64,000 nucleotides of DNA from Otatea glauca (GCA_036346275.1 CM070722.1:28850859-28914858), one strand, 5' to 3'. Counted from the stretch's first letter, positions 1 through 12,512 are shown. The notes: generated by a model from the letters alone, not told the origin. A program made the numbers and translations.

Positions 1-2552
1 CATGATCCTGCTAGCATTTTGTTGCTGTGATGCACCTTGCTTAGCTTCTTTACACTTGAAGATGTGGTGCTATGATGCACCTTGTCGTTGTTTATCATGT
101 GGATATGTTTTCACCGTTGTCTATGGATATATGGATCTTGATGCTATCTTTAGCTTGGTTGTGATCATGATCTTACATTACCTTCGCATCATGTTCATGC
201 TCTAGATGATCATTTGCCACACTTTTCCTGTATCTTGTCCATTCGTGCCTAGGAACTGGATCGCTAACCCCGCCAAAGCATAGATTTGTTGGATGCATGT
301 GTGTAGGCTTTTCGGTGAGGAGACCATCATCCTAGGAATATCTCTAAGTCTTCTTCCTCGCTTTTGGATCCACTTCAGGTCATTTGCCACTACTTGTACT
401 ACACTGCAGAGGGAAGTACCTCCGAAAATGTTGATGATAGTGATGGGTCTCTTAGGAGGTTGTGGTTCTTTTGTAGGTAGAGCTTGTGTCCTGTTTGTCT
501 AGAGTCTTTTGGTTGGACTTCTAGCATAGTTAGGTTGCTTCTTACCTTGAGCCATCTTGCTCCTTAGAGACCATGTGGTTTTAGATCTTATCTCTTCTCC
601 TCTAGCTTTCTACCTATCTCTTGTGTGGTGAGAGTTTTAGAGTGTGCCTCAAGGGAGTAGAGTGTGTTTGGGGATTTGAGCTTGGGTTTATGAGCTCATA
701 TGGCATTTCGTGAGGGGGAGCTGGTTTGTATATTATGTATTATATGTTTTCTTGCATCTTAGCTTTTCTTTTCTTTGTGTTTCTTTTGGATGACTTTGGG
801 CTTGTTTTCTTGAGTTGAGTTCACTCACTTAGACTTCTGGCATGCCTTCCATGGACCTCTTATCTTGTGCTTTAGGTTGCTATCATGCGTGATTAGCTGT
901 TCTCTCTTCTCTCTAGGTTGAGTTCCCTCACAGTCTTATAAGTCTAGCAGGTATTGGGCCTCCTGGGTAGACAGGGTCTGTGTGCACTCCTTAGTTGGGA
1001 TCTAGAGTCAGCTTCCCTATGTCAGCCACTGGGGAAGATAAGAGCGAGTCTAAGCCGTAGTGAGTCTCTTCTATCTTATCTATGCTCAATAGCCATCCAG
1101 CTTTGCGCTTTCTGGCTTCTTCTCCTCATTCTGTTTTTCTGGTTGTTATTGAGTTCATTCGGTTTTCTTTATGCCTAATCTTGATAATAACTCAACTTTA
1201 ACCAGATTTGAGCTTAAAATTGATTCATTTGTTGAGGGGAGTTTGGGAATCTGTTCATGCATTGCATTTAGACTGCATTTTCTGCTTTATGAGCTTTGTC
1301 TATTATGCAATTGATTTCTTCTTCATGCTATACACCATGCTACATCATTTGAAGAAAATCACTAGCTTAGGTATGTCCAAGTTCATTTAACTTGCTAAGC
1401 TTAAAAATGAAATAAGCCTTAAATGAAAAACTTGATGAAACTTGTTGCTTTTACTTGCTAGGTTTCTTCTCTAGAGGTTTGTGCCATAATTTGAGAAATT
1501 TAGGAGTTCTCTAGAGTCCCTATAGCAACTTGGGTGAAACTAGTTTGATCCATGCTAGAGTCCTTCAATTGCTCATGAATCATTGTGCAAAAAAATGAAA
1601 ATTAAACAAAATTGACTCTTCTTGTGCACATATGACTCAACACCTTGCATTCACAAGACCGCTTCCCATTGCACTTGGGATGAACTTGGAATACATCGTG
1701 TTTGACCTAGACCATCCTCTTAAGAGTTCATCTTGAGATGGTCGACACGGCTTGAGTCAATTGGTTGTCAAAAGAAAATGCAAATAAATTAAAAACAAAG
1801 ACATATGTGGGTAAAGAATGCAAATAATGTCAAACATTTGCACCCGCTATGTCTTGTATGATGATAAATCAAAATTTGCATTAAGTGATAAATGAGCCCA
1901 AGGACCTTGTATGCTCTTCTAGATTCCCCAAAGTGTTGAGTAGGTTGAACTCTAGGTTTTCCTTTTGATCCTTAGAGTGGCTATTCTTCTATTTTTGAAA
2001 CTAAAGCTAAGTGTTGCACTTGTCTAATCTTGCTAAAATGAAATATTCAAAACTAAGCTCGTATTTGCACTTGGACATGTCTTAGTTTAGTCATCTTCTG
2101 AAATTGACAAGCTTGGTGTAATATCCTTCCATTTTGATCAATTGGATAATCTTCAAAGCTCTTTCGATTGCATTTCATGCATACATAAAAAAAATTGATG
2201 CCTATATTGCCAAAAGGGGGAGAAAACGAAGAAAAGGCATCACTAAAATGATAAAAATGTGAATGCTTATTTGATTATTATGATCTTTGTAAAACTATGC
2301 TACTACTTCTGTTGGATCATAAATCACATTTGACATGTTTAGTTGGATTTTAGAGTTTTTGTTGAAAACTTGCTCTTTCTTAAATTTAACTCTAAAATCT
2401 GAATTCCTCTTCGTCAACTTGGTCATGGTTCTAATTTCTATCTTTGGACCAAGTTTGACTTTGCAACTAAAAATTGCTTTCTTCTTCATTTTCTTCAAAC
2501 TCAAATTTATGCCTTTTGTGTGGTTTGTCAATATACTCATCAAGGGGGAGAT
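1..2552 (+). mobile_element. Sirevirus-B (Ty1/copia), internal 3' portion
   Basis: This is the downstream internal part of a plus-strand copia element whose 5' half lies left of the window. About 540-720 resembles, in degenerate form, the end of the reverse transcriptase/RNase H gene of the inverted copy A. From about 700 to 2552 it is non-coding and closely matches the reverse complement of 4740-6600. It contains spaced purine runs (near 712, 1234, 2211 and 2542) of the type AAGGGGGAGA. Iterated polypurine motifs upstream of the 3' LTR are a known hallmark of Sireviruses, which is the main reason for the clade call. No open frame here looks like a real gene; an envelope-like frame, present in some Sireviruses, was not recognised. 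Confidence 0.75.
2542..2552 (+). other. Polypurine tract of Sirevirus-B
   Basis: The run AAGGGGGAGAT ends directly at the TG that opens the LTR at 2553. In LTR retrotransposons this tract primes plus-strand DNA synthesis, so its position fixes the start of the 3' LTR. The same tract occurs in inverted orientation at 4740-4750 next to the LTR of element A. Confidence 0.85.
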
Positions 2553-4186
2553 TGAAGGACCATGTGGAGGTCCATCCATGTTTGTGATGAGTATTTGACT
2601 TTATTTGAGCAAGGTGTGCTCAAGTTTGAGTTTGATTTGGATTGATTTTCAAAATGAAGCAATTTGAGTTGTCTCTGCTAGGAGTGGCAGTACCGGTCGT
2701 ATGGACGCGGTAGTGATGAGTTGGATGGTTTATTGCACATCTTTGTGGGCATTGCTATGTGAGGAGTTTCCTTGTCTTTGATGGTTGCAGGGCGACGGTG
2801 CTAGGTCATGGTGAGGCGAAGGATGACCGGACTAGGCGAGGAGCGCGGAGGTCCAGACGGTTGGGAGATCGCGGAAGATGATCGGAGACGGAGTCGGGCA
2901 AGTCAAGAAGACAAGGAAAGGAGTTGATGCTAGCTAGATGCCGCGTGGATCAATGAGGGCCGTCGGATTGAGGTCTAGTTGATAGGTTAGCGGGTCTAGG
3001 TAGTATGCTTTGAAAACCGTGCAAGAAAACCCGGTATGTGTGTGGGTTTTGGGTTAGCCCTTGCATGGCTGTGTGTGTGGGTTAATCCTAGCCCTTAGAT
3101 GAGTGCTCTAGGTTGAGGGACTCATCCAAGGGTGGTAGGTGGCCCAAGAGTAGTATAAATAGGGGTGGAGGGGTAGCCTCCTTCCCTTGAAGGTGTTGAG
3201 GTTTTTGATGCTCATTTGAGCTTTGCCCACATGAATGTGAGGCTTTGTAACCTCCCCTTCCAGAAATGAAAGTTTTATCCATCCACCTCTGAATTTATTT
3301 TATGATTTACATTATGTCTTTACTTTACGTAATTTAAATTCAGCATTTACTTTCCCGCAATTACATTCCCGCAATTTACTTTCAAGTAATTTGGATTTGC
3401 CTCCCCTCCTTCTAAATGCTGCTGATCTTGGATGTTTTGAGTGTGTTCATATGGTTTTACATCTCTTTTGCACTCTTGGATTGAGTAGAGAACATCTTTT
3501 CTTTCAAGTTCCAACTTTGTTCAGAACTTGTTCTTCGCGCAGTAGTCAGTGTTTGATTTTTGTACAAATCTATAAAAATCCTTTTTGAGTGATTCTTATT
3601 GGAGGAGGTGCGGGACTCTGATATACACCTGCACAAAAATTTTTGAGTTCACTTGTTACACCGTTTGGGCGACATGAGGTGATAACCGAGCCCCAAACTT
3701 TCTGCTCGAAGTTCTTGAGCATACTGTGTTCTTAGATTTTTCCTGTTTTTTCTGTAAGGCTTTTTGAGGAGAAATTTGGTGGAGTTCTTCACGACTCTGA
3801 TGCTCATAGGGAGAAAAATTCTCAGAATTTTGTGAGCTGCAGAAACCCACCAACCTCCTGTGCAAATTGAGGACAAGTTCTGAAAATTCTGCTTTTGCTT
3901 TTCTGAAAGTGACTTTTGTGATTTGAATTGATGTCCTTTCTAAAAGCAAGAGTTTGAATTGATTCCTCTTTATCTTGGACACTAGACAACCAGGATTGTG
4001 ACTCAAAAATCTCCACATATTTTATGGTACTTATCCATGCAAGCTTGGGGTACACATAGTTGTCTAGTTTTTCGAGTTTTTCACAATTTCCTTTGAGCGA
4101 TCTTGTCGAGGTTTTTGTTGTAGTATTTTGGGGGAATTTTTATTTGCGACCATTCAACCCCCTCTGTTCGCCATCTCGATCCTTCA
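2553..4186 (+). repeat. 3' LTR of Sirevirus-B
   Basis: This 1,634-bp repeat opens with TGAAGG directly after the polypurine tract and closes with CCTTCA, a 6-bp inverted terminal pair. Its first ~90 bp match the reverse complement of 14361-14450, the start of the 5' LTR of element A. Its last ~35 bp match the end of that LTR near 12513. The middle is divergent. At 4187 the sequence switches directly into a fragment of the A-type LTR, which is best explained by B having inserted into A. If so, GTCCT (4187-4191) should be the target duplication and should recur left of the window. Confidence 0.85.
3154..3162 (+). promoter_or_regulatory. TATA box of Sirevirus-B LTR
   Basis: TATAAATAG is followed by a G-rich leader. 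The matching box in the LTR of element A lies on the minus strand at 13534-13542 in the same local context (beside the conserved stretch on 'ccctag...ggatgag'). It is the probable transcription start signal of the element. Confidence 0.6.
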
Positions 4187-4739
4187 GTCCTGCAACCATC
4201 ATAGACAAGGAAACCTCATCACATAGCAATGTCCAACAACACATATCCATTTCAACAGAAAGATATACACTACGCTGACCAGCAAAAACCCCGACCACAC
4301 GTGGTCTGACCACTGGTCTCCATCCCGACCACTCGAGGTCTGATCACTGGTCTCCATCCCGACCACTCGAGGTCTGATCACTGGTCTCCGACCAGCCAAA
4401 GCCCAGACCACTCGGGGTCGGACGACTGGTCTGCGACTCAACCACTCGGAGTCTCAACCACTCGGAGTCTGACCACTGGTCTCCGACCAGTCAAAGCCCC
4501 GACCACTCGGGGTCGGACGACTGGTCTCCGACTCAACCAAGGCCTGCACCACTCGAGGTCCGACCACCATTCTCCGACAACCAAGGCCCCACCACTGGGT
4601 CGAACGATTGGTCCGCGACCACCAACCAAATTGCTCTAGCTCGAAAAACAATCCAAATCAAACTCAAACTTGAGCACACTTGCTCAAATAAAGTCAAATA
4701 CTCATCACAAATATGGATGGACCTCCACATGGTCCTTCA
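4187..4739 (-). repeat. Truncated 3' LTR of Sirevirus-A
   Basis: This matches 13898-14450 closely, including the block of GACCACTCGAGG-type repeats. The remaining ~1.4 kb of the LTR is absent because Sirevirus-B abuts at 4186. The fragment starts (minus strand) with TGAAGG next to the polypurine tract at 4740-4750. Confidence 0.85.
4275..4610. repeat. Imperfect short tandem repeats in Sirevirus LTR
   Basis: Units of roughly 35-40 bp built on GACCACTCGAGGTCTGATCA and CTGGTCTCC recur about eight times. The matching array in the 5' LTR is at 13985-14330. They lie in the U3 part near the LTR start, where transcriptional enhancers usually sit. A regulatory role is only inferred. Sirevirus-B lacks this array in its LTR. 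Confidence 0.7.
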
Positions 4740-6600
4740 ATCTCCCCCTTGATGAGTATATTGACAAACCACATCAAAAGGCATAAATTTGAGTTTGAAT
4801 GAGAGAAGAAGAAAGCAATTTGATTGCAAAGCCAAACTTGGTCCAGAGAGAAAGGTATAAAATCATGACTAAGTTGGCAGAAAGAATTTAGAGCAAGACA
4901 ATGAAAAGAGCAAGTTTTCCACAAAAGCTCTAAAAACCAATCATAAGTGCCAAATGTGATTATGATCCATAAGAAATAGCAAAGATTTACAAAGATCATA
5001 AGAAACAACAAGCTTTCACATTTTTATCTCTTTTTTTTAATGATGCCTTTTCTTATATTTTCTCCCCCTTTTGGCAATATAGACATCAAATGGAATTTTC
5101 TCTCTCTTTTTATGTATGCGTGAAATGCAACCTAAGGGAGCTTTGAAAATTATCCAATTGATCGCAGTGACAAGATATGACACCAAGCTAGTCAATTTTT
5201 AGATTAGACTAGTCTAAGATATGTCCAAGTGCAAATACAAGCTTAGATTTGAATATTTCATTTTTATCAAGATTTGACAAGTGCAACACTTAGCTTTAGT
5301 TTCAAAAATAGAAGAATAGCCACTCTAAGGATCAAAAGGAAAACCTAGAGTTCAACCTACTCAACACTTTGGGGAATCTAGAAGAGCATACAAGGTCCTT
5401 CGGGCTCATTTATCAATTAATGCAAATTTTGATTTATCATCATATAAGACATAGCGGGGTGCAAATGTTTGACATTATTTGCATTCTTTACCCACATATG
5501 TCTTTGTTTTTAATTTATTTGCATTTTCTTTTGACAACCAATTGACTCAAGCCGTATGTGACCATCTCAAGATGAACTCTTAAGAGGATGGTCTGGGTCA
5601 AACACGATGTATTCCAAGTTCATCCGAAGTGCAATGGGAAGCGGTCTTGTGAATACAAGGTGTTGAGTCATATGTGCACAAGAAGAGTCAATTTTGTTTA
5701 ATTTTTATTTTTAGCACAATGATTTTTGAGCAAATGAAGGACTCAAGTATGAAACGAACTAGTTTCACTCAAGTTGCTATAGGGACTCTAGAAAACTCCA
5801 AAAATTCTCAAATTATGGCACAAACCTCTAGAGAAGAAACCTAGCAAGTAAAAGCAACAAGTTTCATCAAGTTTTTCATTTAAGGCTTACTTCATTTTTA
5901 AGATTAGCAAGTTAAATGAACTTGCACATATCTAAGCTAGTGATTTCCTCCATATGATGTAGCATGGTGTATAGCATGAAGAAGAATTCAACTGCATAAT
6001 AGACAAAGCTCATTAAACAGGAAATGCAGTCTAAATGCAATGCATGAACAGATTTCCAAACTCCCCCTCAACAAATGAATCAATTTTAAGCTCAAATCTG
6101 GTTAAAGTTGAGTTATTATCAAGATTAGGCATAAAGAAAAACCGAATGAACTCAATAATAACCAGAAAAACAGAATGAGGAGAAGAAGTCGAGAAACTGC
6201 AACATTGGATGGCTATTGAGCATAGATAAGATAGAAGAGACTCACTACGGCTTAGACTCGCTCTTATCTTCCCCAGTGACTGACATAGGGAAGCTGACTC
6301 TAGATCCCAACTAAGGAGTGCACATGCACCTGTCTACCCTGGAGGCCCAATACCGCTAGACTTATAAGGCGTGAGGGAACTCAACCTAGAGAGAAGAGAG
6401 AACAGCTAATCACGCATGATAGCAACCTAAAGCACAAGATAAGAGGACCATGCAAGGCATGCCAGAAGTCTAAGTGAGTGAACTCAACTCAAGAAAACAA
6501 GCCCAAAGACACCTAGAAGAAACACACAGAAAAGAAAAGCTGGAAGAAAATATATAGTACATAATATACAAACCAGCTCACCCTCACGAAAGGCCGTAAG
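4740..6600 (-). other. Sirevirus-A 3' non-coding region with iterated purine tracts
   Basis: No gene is seen here. The polypurine tract proper (4740-4750) is followed, on the minus strand, by further AGGGGG-type runs near 5063-5073, 6060-6070 and 6575. The region is the reverse complement of 700-2552 with high similarity, and only scattered small indels are visible by eye. Confidence 0.8.
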
Positions 6601-8190
6601 GGCTCACGACTCCAAGCTCACTCCTCAAGGAAACAAATCTGGAGCTATCCAAAGGCTTGGTAAAGATATCGCCAATGTAAGGTCACTCTCTATGAATCAA
6701 GCGATATCTCCTTTTCCACATGGTCTCTAAGGAAGTGATATCTAATATCAATGTGCTTGGTCCGAGAATGTTGCACTGGGTTTTTAGCAATGCAAATAGC
6801 AGAAGTGTTGTCACAGAAAAGTGGCACACTCTCTATCTCTAACCCAAAGTCCCGCAAGGTCGATCTCATCCAGAGAACCTGGCTACAACAACTGGCTGCA
6901 ACAACATACTCGGCCTCAGCGGTGGACTGAGCAACCCCAGACTGCTTCCTAGATGACCAAGAAACAAGGGAAGTGCCAATGAATTGGCAAGTGCCAGAAG
7001 TGCTCTTCCTATCTATCCTACAGCCAGCAAAGTCGGCATCGGAAAAGGCTCTAAGGGATAGACAAGAAGAAGAAGAGTACCAAATACCATAATCAGTGGT
7101 AGCACGAAGGTACCTGAAGATGTACTTGACCGCCTGGCGGTGAGAGGCGCGAGGAGAAGCTTGAAATCAAGCTTACGCACACACAAATAAATGTATGTCC
7201 GGCCTCAAGCAGTGAGGTACAAGAGGAGCCGATCATGTTCAAACTCCTTTTGATCAGCAGGCTCACCATCCTCATCGGGCTCGAGGACAGCAATGGTGGC
7301 CATAGGAGTCACATCGCTTTCCATCGACATATCAAGCGCCTCAGAGGTCACTGTATACTTGCCTTGATGCAAGAAAGTACCCTCCCGAGTCCGCTTGATT
7401 TGGAAGCCAAGAAAGTAGCTCAACTCGCCCATCATACTCATCTCAAACTCAGACTCATCACATCGTAAAACTAAGAGACAAGAGAATGAGACGAGCCACC
7501 AAAATGATATCGTCCACATAAACCGACAAGAAGAAAATGAGACTCATGGTGTCGGATGAACAGAGTTTTGTCTACTATGCCCATTTTAAAGTCATGGCTG
7601 AGAAGATAAGACTTGAGCCTCTCATACCATGCTCTAGGGGCCTGCTTGAGTCCATACAGAGCTTTGGAAAGCTTGTATACATGACTCGGAAACTTGGGGT
7701 TCTCGAATCCTGGAGGTTGCTTGACATAAACCTCTTCCTCAAGATAGCCATTGAGGAATGCACTCTTGACATCCATTTGATAAAGCTTGAAGCCTTTGGA
7801 TGCAGAAAATGCAAGCAGGATTCGGATAGCCTCTAGCCTAGCTACAGGGGCAAAGGTCTCCTCAAAGTCAAGACCCTCAAGCTAAGAAAAGCCCTGTGCC
7901 ACTAGTCTAGCCTTGTTTCTAACTACAACCCCATCCTCACTCTGCTTGTTTTTGAACACCCACTTGGTCCCAATGACATTATGACCAGATGGGGGCTTGA
8001 CAAGCTGCCATACCTTGTTTCTCTCAAAGTTCTCAAGTTCCTCATGCATAGCATTAATCCACGACTCATCGGATAATGCATGAGAAACATCCTTTGGCAC
8101 AAAGGAGGCAACGAAGGTAGAGTGGAGGTAGAAGGAGGACAAACCCGTTCTTGAGCGTGTGACACGCTCGAACAAATCGCCAATCATCTG
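6600..8190 (-). pseudogene. Sirevirus-A reverse transcriptase and RNase H (broken)
   Basis: Reading the minus strand from 8190 down, the copia reverse transcriptase is recognisable: a segment with TKWVFKNK and RLVAQGFS (about 7985-7885), then DVKSAFLNGYLEEEVYVKQP (from 7773) and YGLKQAPRAWY. The catalytic YVDD box is readable near 7524-7513 in a shifted frame, followed by FEMSMMGELSYFLGFQ. RNase H follows at about 7060-6850 with ADFAGCRIDRKSTSGTCQF and the STAEAEYV motif. At least three frame changes separate these pieces, so no functional polyprotein can be made. Confidence 0.85.
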
Positions 8191-8639
8191 ATCAGGAGGA
8201 TGACGTCTCTGAATATGACGGGAGGTCCAAGAATGCAGTGGCCTCTACCTCTTGAATGTAAGAGGTAGGAACAGAGCCACTCACTCAAGGAGAGTCGGAA
8301 GGCAAGGGCTGGTCTCCCTGAGGTGCAGAAATAGAAACAGGAGGCACCTCGGTGTAGAGGGACTGGATCCGTGGAACACCATCATCTCCATCATCCTTAT
8401 CTTCTTCAAAGATGGTCTCGGAGGGATAAGAAGAGCTCAAACATCGTGTCTAGCTCCCGGCTAGCCTCATCAAAGGTCACATCATAGGTCTCTATGATCC
8501 TATGCGCATCAACACCTGCACTTATAGCTACGAGAAGAAGACGAGTAACCTAGAAAGATACCATCAAGAGCGAGACTCAAACTTATCTAGGTTACTGACT
8601 TCAAGATAAAACACTTGCAACCAAAACGCGAAAATGAGA

Positions 8640-9330
8640 CACACGGGCTTTCGCCCATACCTCAACCCATAAGAAGTGCGATGCAAATGTGCTCTCAAAA
8701 ACACGCGATTAGAAACATGGCAAGCAGAGCTATAGCCTCACCAAAACTTCCTAGAGTCTTGTACTCATCTAGCATCGTCCTAGCCATCTCAACCGTGGTC
8801 CTGTTCTTCCTTTCAACTACGCCATTCTCACGAGGGGCATAGGAGAAGAGAACTGATGCTCTAAACCGCACTCCACACAAAAACTCTCAAAGTAGGAATT
8901 CTTAAACTCTATGCCATTATCACGCGAATAGCTCAGAATGCACCGGGAGCTCAATAGACAACCCATCGACCAAACCCCAAGTGGGAAAAAGTTTCATCCT
9001 TCGAGGCCATGAAGAATACCCAAGAGAATCTAGAAAATCATCAACGATGACAAGAACATACCACTTCCTCCCGCCGATCGCACTCTAGCCGACCAACAAA
9101 GGTCCATATGTAAAAGCTGTCCCGTGCATTAGTCATCACTACGGTGATCAAGGATGAGAAGCAAGAATCATCTTGCCATGTCGGCAAGGAGAGCAAACTA
9201 AGTCTTTGGCCATCTTGAGTTTGGGCAAACCCCAATGAGATCGTGGTTGCTAACTCGGTCAAATGATCAAAACCAATGTGACCAAGTCTCCTATGCCGTA
9301 GGAGAGATCACGGACTTAGAAGCAATCAAA
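8640..9330 (-). pseudogene. Sirevirus-A pre-integrase and integrase remnant
   Basis: The minus strand at about 9310-9165 reads as the copia pre-integrase zinc-binding region (RHRRLGHIGFDHLTEL and, in another frame, a cysteine-containing CRHG-like stretch). About 9130-9030 resembles the start of the integrase core (a VGRLECDRRE-type stretch matching the family's usual 'GPxRVRSxGG'). The end of the core is clear at 8880-8695 with the motif SYAPRENGVVERKNRT, which holds the glutamate of the DDE triad. The frames are split by indels. Nothing certain can be said of 9331-10174; a protease would be expected there, but I do not see a clean DxG motif. Confidence 0.7.
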
Positions 9331-10174
9331 CATCAAGAGAGTCTCCAAAAGAAGCGTAAAAACAGCACGAAAGACTCTCCCAAATCTAGAAATCCAAGAA
9401 CTAACCCTCCCGATGAATCAAGGATTCTACAGCATTACTCTTGAAGCTTACCTCGAAAGAGTCATCGATAAGCCGAGAAACAGAGAGCAGATTGTATTGC
9501 AAGTTACTTACTAAGGCAACATCTTTAAGAAAGAAATTGTCATTAATGCAAATGGTACCTTTAGCAATGACTCTACTCAAGAAACATCCCCAAAGTGATC
9601 AACTCATCACCGGGGCTCGGACTAGGAAGAGAACCATCGAGAATCTCCGGTCATATGACGAGAACAACCGAGTCGATAATCCAAACATCTCCTTCCCCAT
9701 CCGATTTAACTCGATCAAGACACAAGAGAGAAAGATGACTCAAGATCGGGATAGAGTGAAGACTTAGGAACCCAATATCAACCATACGACACTCGCAGTA
9801 CCACCACGTAAGAAGACTGACTCGAGTGTTTCTCGACGCTTATCCCTAATAAGATCAAGAGCAACTCTAGTAGATGATCTAGAGCTGAATCGGGTTGGCA
9901 CACCGTGGTGCAAAAGCCGAACTACCCCAGTGAGGCTTCCTAAATCTCCTACCAGAAAACACCTCACGCCGCTGATATCTACCTCGATGGGAAAAATGAG
10001 GAATATCAAAAGGACGGCGGAAAGACTGACTACGAACAGCTCCAGGACTAAAACTCAAGGAACTAGCATGAAAATCGAGTCCTGGACGCTGCCCAAAAAC
10101 AGGCGACTCTCTAACCTGTCTAGAAGCAGTGTGTACCTTAGGAGCACCCAAAGTCCGGGATGACCTCAATACCC

Positions 10175-10909
10175 CTAAGAGCAGCAACACGCCACGCCGA
10201 GTGATCTTGGCGCGCTCAAGCGTAAATCTACTAGGTGACCATCCTTCTTACGTAAGGTGCATGTGTACTTCGCCTTGCTAGAGATGTATAACAGAGTAAC
10301 ACCCTTCCGTCGAGTCCTATGGACAACCCCAGCAGACCTAAACACGGTGGTGTTCACTCTAGGAGCTACCACAATCTTACCACTCTTGGAGCCGCGCACA
10401 ATGGTGGGAGGATGCGCCCGAGCGTGCTCGAAGGGATCAAATCCTAGACCTTGATTGAATCTACTAATCTTGGATTGGTTTAGAATAAGATTGAGCTTCT
10501 TCTTGCCTCCTACAAACTTCTCGAGAGTGCTCATAAGATACTGGCAATCTCGAAAGAAAGAGGCACAAGAAGAACAGGGGGAAGAAGAAGAAGAAAAAGA
10601 ACCAGAAAGAGAAGATCTCTCAGCACGTGCTTTTTGTTCCCTTAGCACGGCTGCCTCAATCTTGAGGGCCTCACAAGAAACGCAAGGAGCATCTTTAATC
10701 CTAAGGGTTTGGTCTTTTAACTTCTTTCTAAGCTCGACATGGATTTGATCCACATCATCCTTAACCCCAACACACAGCAGGCAACCAGTTTTTGACTTAT
10801 CTAGTAAGTCCTTAGCAAGTTGATCACACTTGACATTCAAAGCATCATTGTCAAGTTTTAGTTGCCTACAGCCCTCACATGAGTTGAGTGGGTCCTTAGA
10901 AGCATGCAA
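10175..10909 (-). pseudogene. Sirevirus-A gag C-terminal, coiled-coil part
   Basis: This is an uninterrupted 244-codon frame. Its first ~110 residues are charged and leucine-rich with paired cysteines (CEGC, CLLC, CVSC), typical of the long Sirevirus gag extension after the nucleocapsid finger. A serine-rich stretch (SGSFSSSSSPCSSC) follows. A KPKDGHLV-like tail, as seen before the copia pre-integrase, appears near the end. The function as a structural or interaction domain of gag is inferred from position. It lies between the finger (11640) and the integrase part, in the expected order. Confidence 0.55.
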
Positions 10910-11381
10910 TTCAAGTTCATTATTTCTAGCAGAAAGCTTTCTAAGGTGTTCGCCATGGCATCATTTTCGCAAGCAATTTAGGCAATTAGCACAAGAAGGA
11001 GTAGAGTGAGCATGAAGAAAACTAGCATCTACGAATGAGTATCAACAGATTCATTGCTAGCATTCTTCAACCTAAGACTATCTAGTTCAGACGACACACT
11101 ATCATGCATAGTCCTTAGGTTCTCTAACTCCACAAGCAAAGCATCACACAAAGTACACCATCGCTGTGACTGGGAGGAGAAAATCTAAGTGAAGCTAACT
11201 CCCGAGTCAAGGTACCTACTTCCTTCTCAAGCTCAGACACCTAGCTCTAGCTCTAGCATGAAATTTTCCTAATTTGCGTAAAGCTTCATTGAGCTGGTCA
11301 TAGGAGGGTACTCGTCCGAGTCGTCAGAGAGCTCGGAGTCGCTGATGCCGCTGGCGCGGCCATGAAGCACATGCCGAGAAG

Positions 11382-12451
11382 TCATCGCCGCCTTCTTCTC
11401 TTGCGATCATCCTCGCCCGCCGCCCAAATCTCCGTGTCGAGAGATTGATGTCGCTGCCGCGGCGAGGACGTGGTGGAAGAGCTTGTTCTTGGAGAAGTTG
11501 CGGTACTTCTTCTCACGCCACGCCGCGAACCGAGGCTTCTTGTTGTGGTTCTTGTCGATGTAGTCGTTTTGCCCGAACCGCTTTTTCGCTTTTTGCCTTT
11601 CTCCAGCTTGGGACAGTTTGCTCGAATGTGGTTGGGGCCACCACACTCGAAACAGGTGATCATCCCACCTCTCTTCCTCTCTCTCACTCTCTTGTATGCA
11701 TATGAAAATTTATGAGCAAGAAGAGCAAGCTCATTTTCTGGAAATTTTTCCAGTTGGTCATCGCTTAGCTCGCAAAGGGTGGAGAGAGAGAAACCAACAA
11801 AAGAATCAGAAGAGAGGATCCAATGGGATCGGTGACCAAAGCCATCGACTGAGACTTCGTCTTCCGCGAGACGACGCCGATCTCATGAGTCTTGAGGCGG
11901 AATAAAGCCCGCCAAGAGTCAAGGTCGATGTGTCGGTGGTGTCCTTGATGGTGGTCACTTTCATTTCCCAAACATGAAGATCGAAAGCGGTCAAGAAATG
12001 TCGAGCATTATTCGAGTCGGGGTATATGCACCGATCGCCGAGGTCGCCAAAATCTTCAGAACCACCAAAATACTCGCCAAGACTCTCACCAAGCAGTGCT
12101 GTTCAAACTTGTTGAACTCACGCTTGAATTGGTCCTGCCGAACCGCCTTGATTTGGGTAGTGCCTCATGGTAAGCATCGAGGGTCACCCAAATCTCATGA
12201 GCGTAACGAAGGTGAGAAATCCTATCGCACTCATCGCGACTAAGGCTCAGATGAGGATGTTCCTTGCCTTAGCATTTGCCTCAACGCCACCATATTGCCG
12301 GCCGTGACGCTCTCATCGGCAGAACCTCATACGGAGCTTCACCTTCCGCCATATCGTGAAGCCCGGGCGTGATGTACGACTCCATCCGAGATTTCCAAAA
12401 AGGAAAATCAACTCCAGAGAAAATAGGAGGCTTGGTGGAATACTTGTCCAT
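11382..12451 (-). pseudogene. Sirevirus-A gag with CCHC nucleocapsid finger (broken)
   Basis: The minus strand starts at 12451 with a gag-like sequence (a phenylalanine- and tryptophan-containing IFSGVDFPFWKSRM stretch), some 60 bp after the primer site. The frame is soon lost to stops and indels. At about 11652-11610 it becomes clear again as a CCHC zinc knuckle, CFECGGPNHIRANC (C-x2-C-x4-H-x4-C), followed by a lysine-rich tail. The finger binds the element's RNA in the particle. Gag of copia elements forms the virus-like particle in the cytoplasm. This copy is non-functional. Confidence 0.8.
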
Positions 12452-12497
12452 CGCTATAGCTCTTGAGACCGGTCAAGATCTATGGAAGAGCAAAATC

Positions 12498-12510
12498 GGC
12501 TCTGATACCA
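12498..12510 (-). other. Primer binding site of Sirevirus-A
   Basis: On the minus strand TGGTATCAGAGCC stands two bases after the LTR end at 12513. It is complementary to the 3' end of initiator methionine tRNA, the normal primer of copia reverse transcription. Confidence 0.9.
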
Positions 12511-12512
12511 AT

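Noticed and set aside
1..500. Envelope-like gene of Sirevirus-B
   Set aside because: The short frames here have no signal peptide, membrane pattern or coiled coil, and the stretch reads better as decayed pol end.
4199..4730. Arginine/valine-rich frames on the minus strand
   Set aside because: They are translations of the short LTR repeats and break between the two LTR copies.
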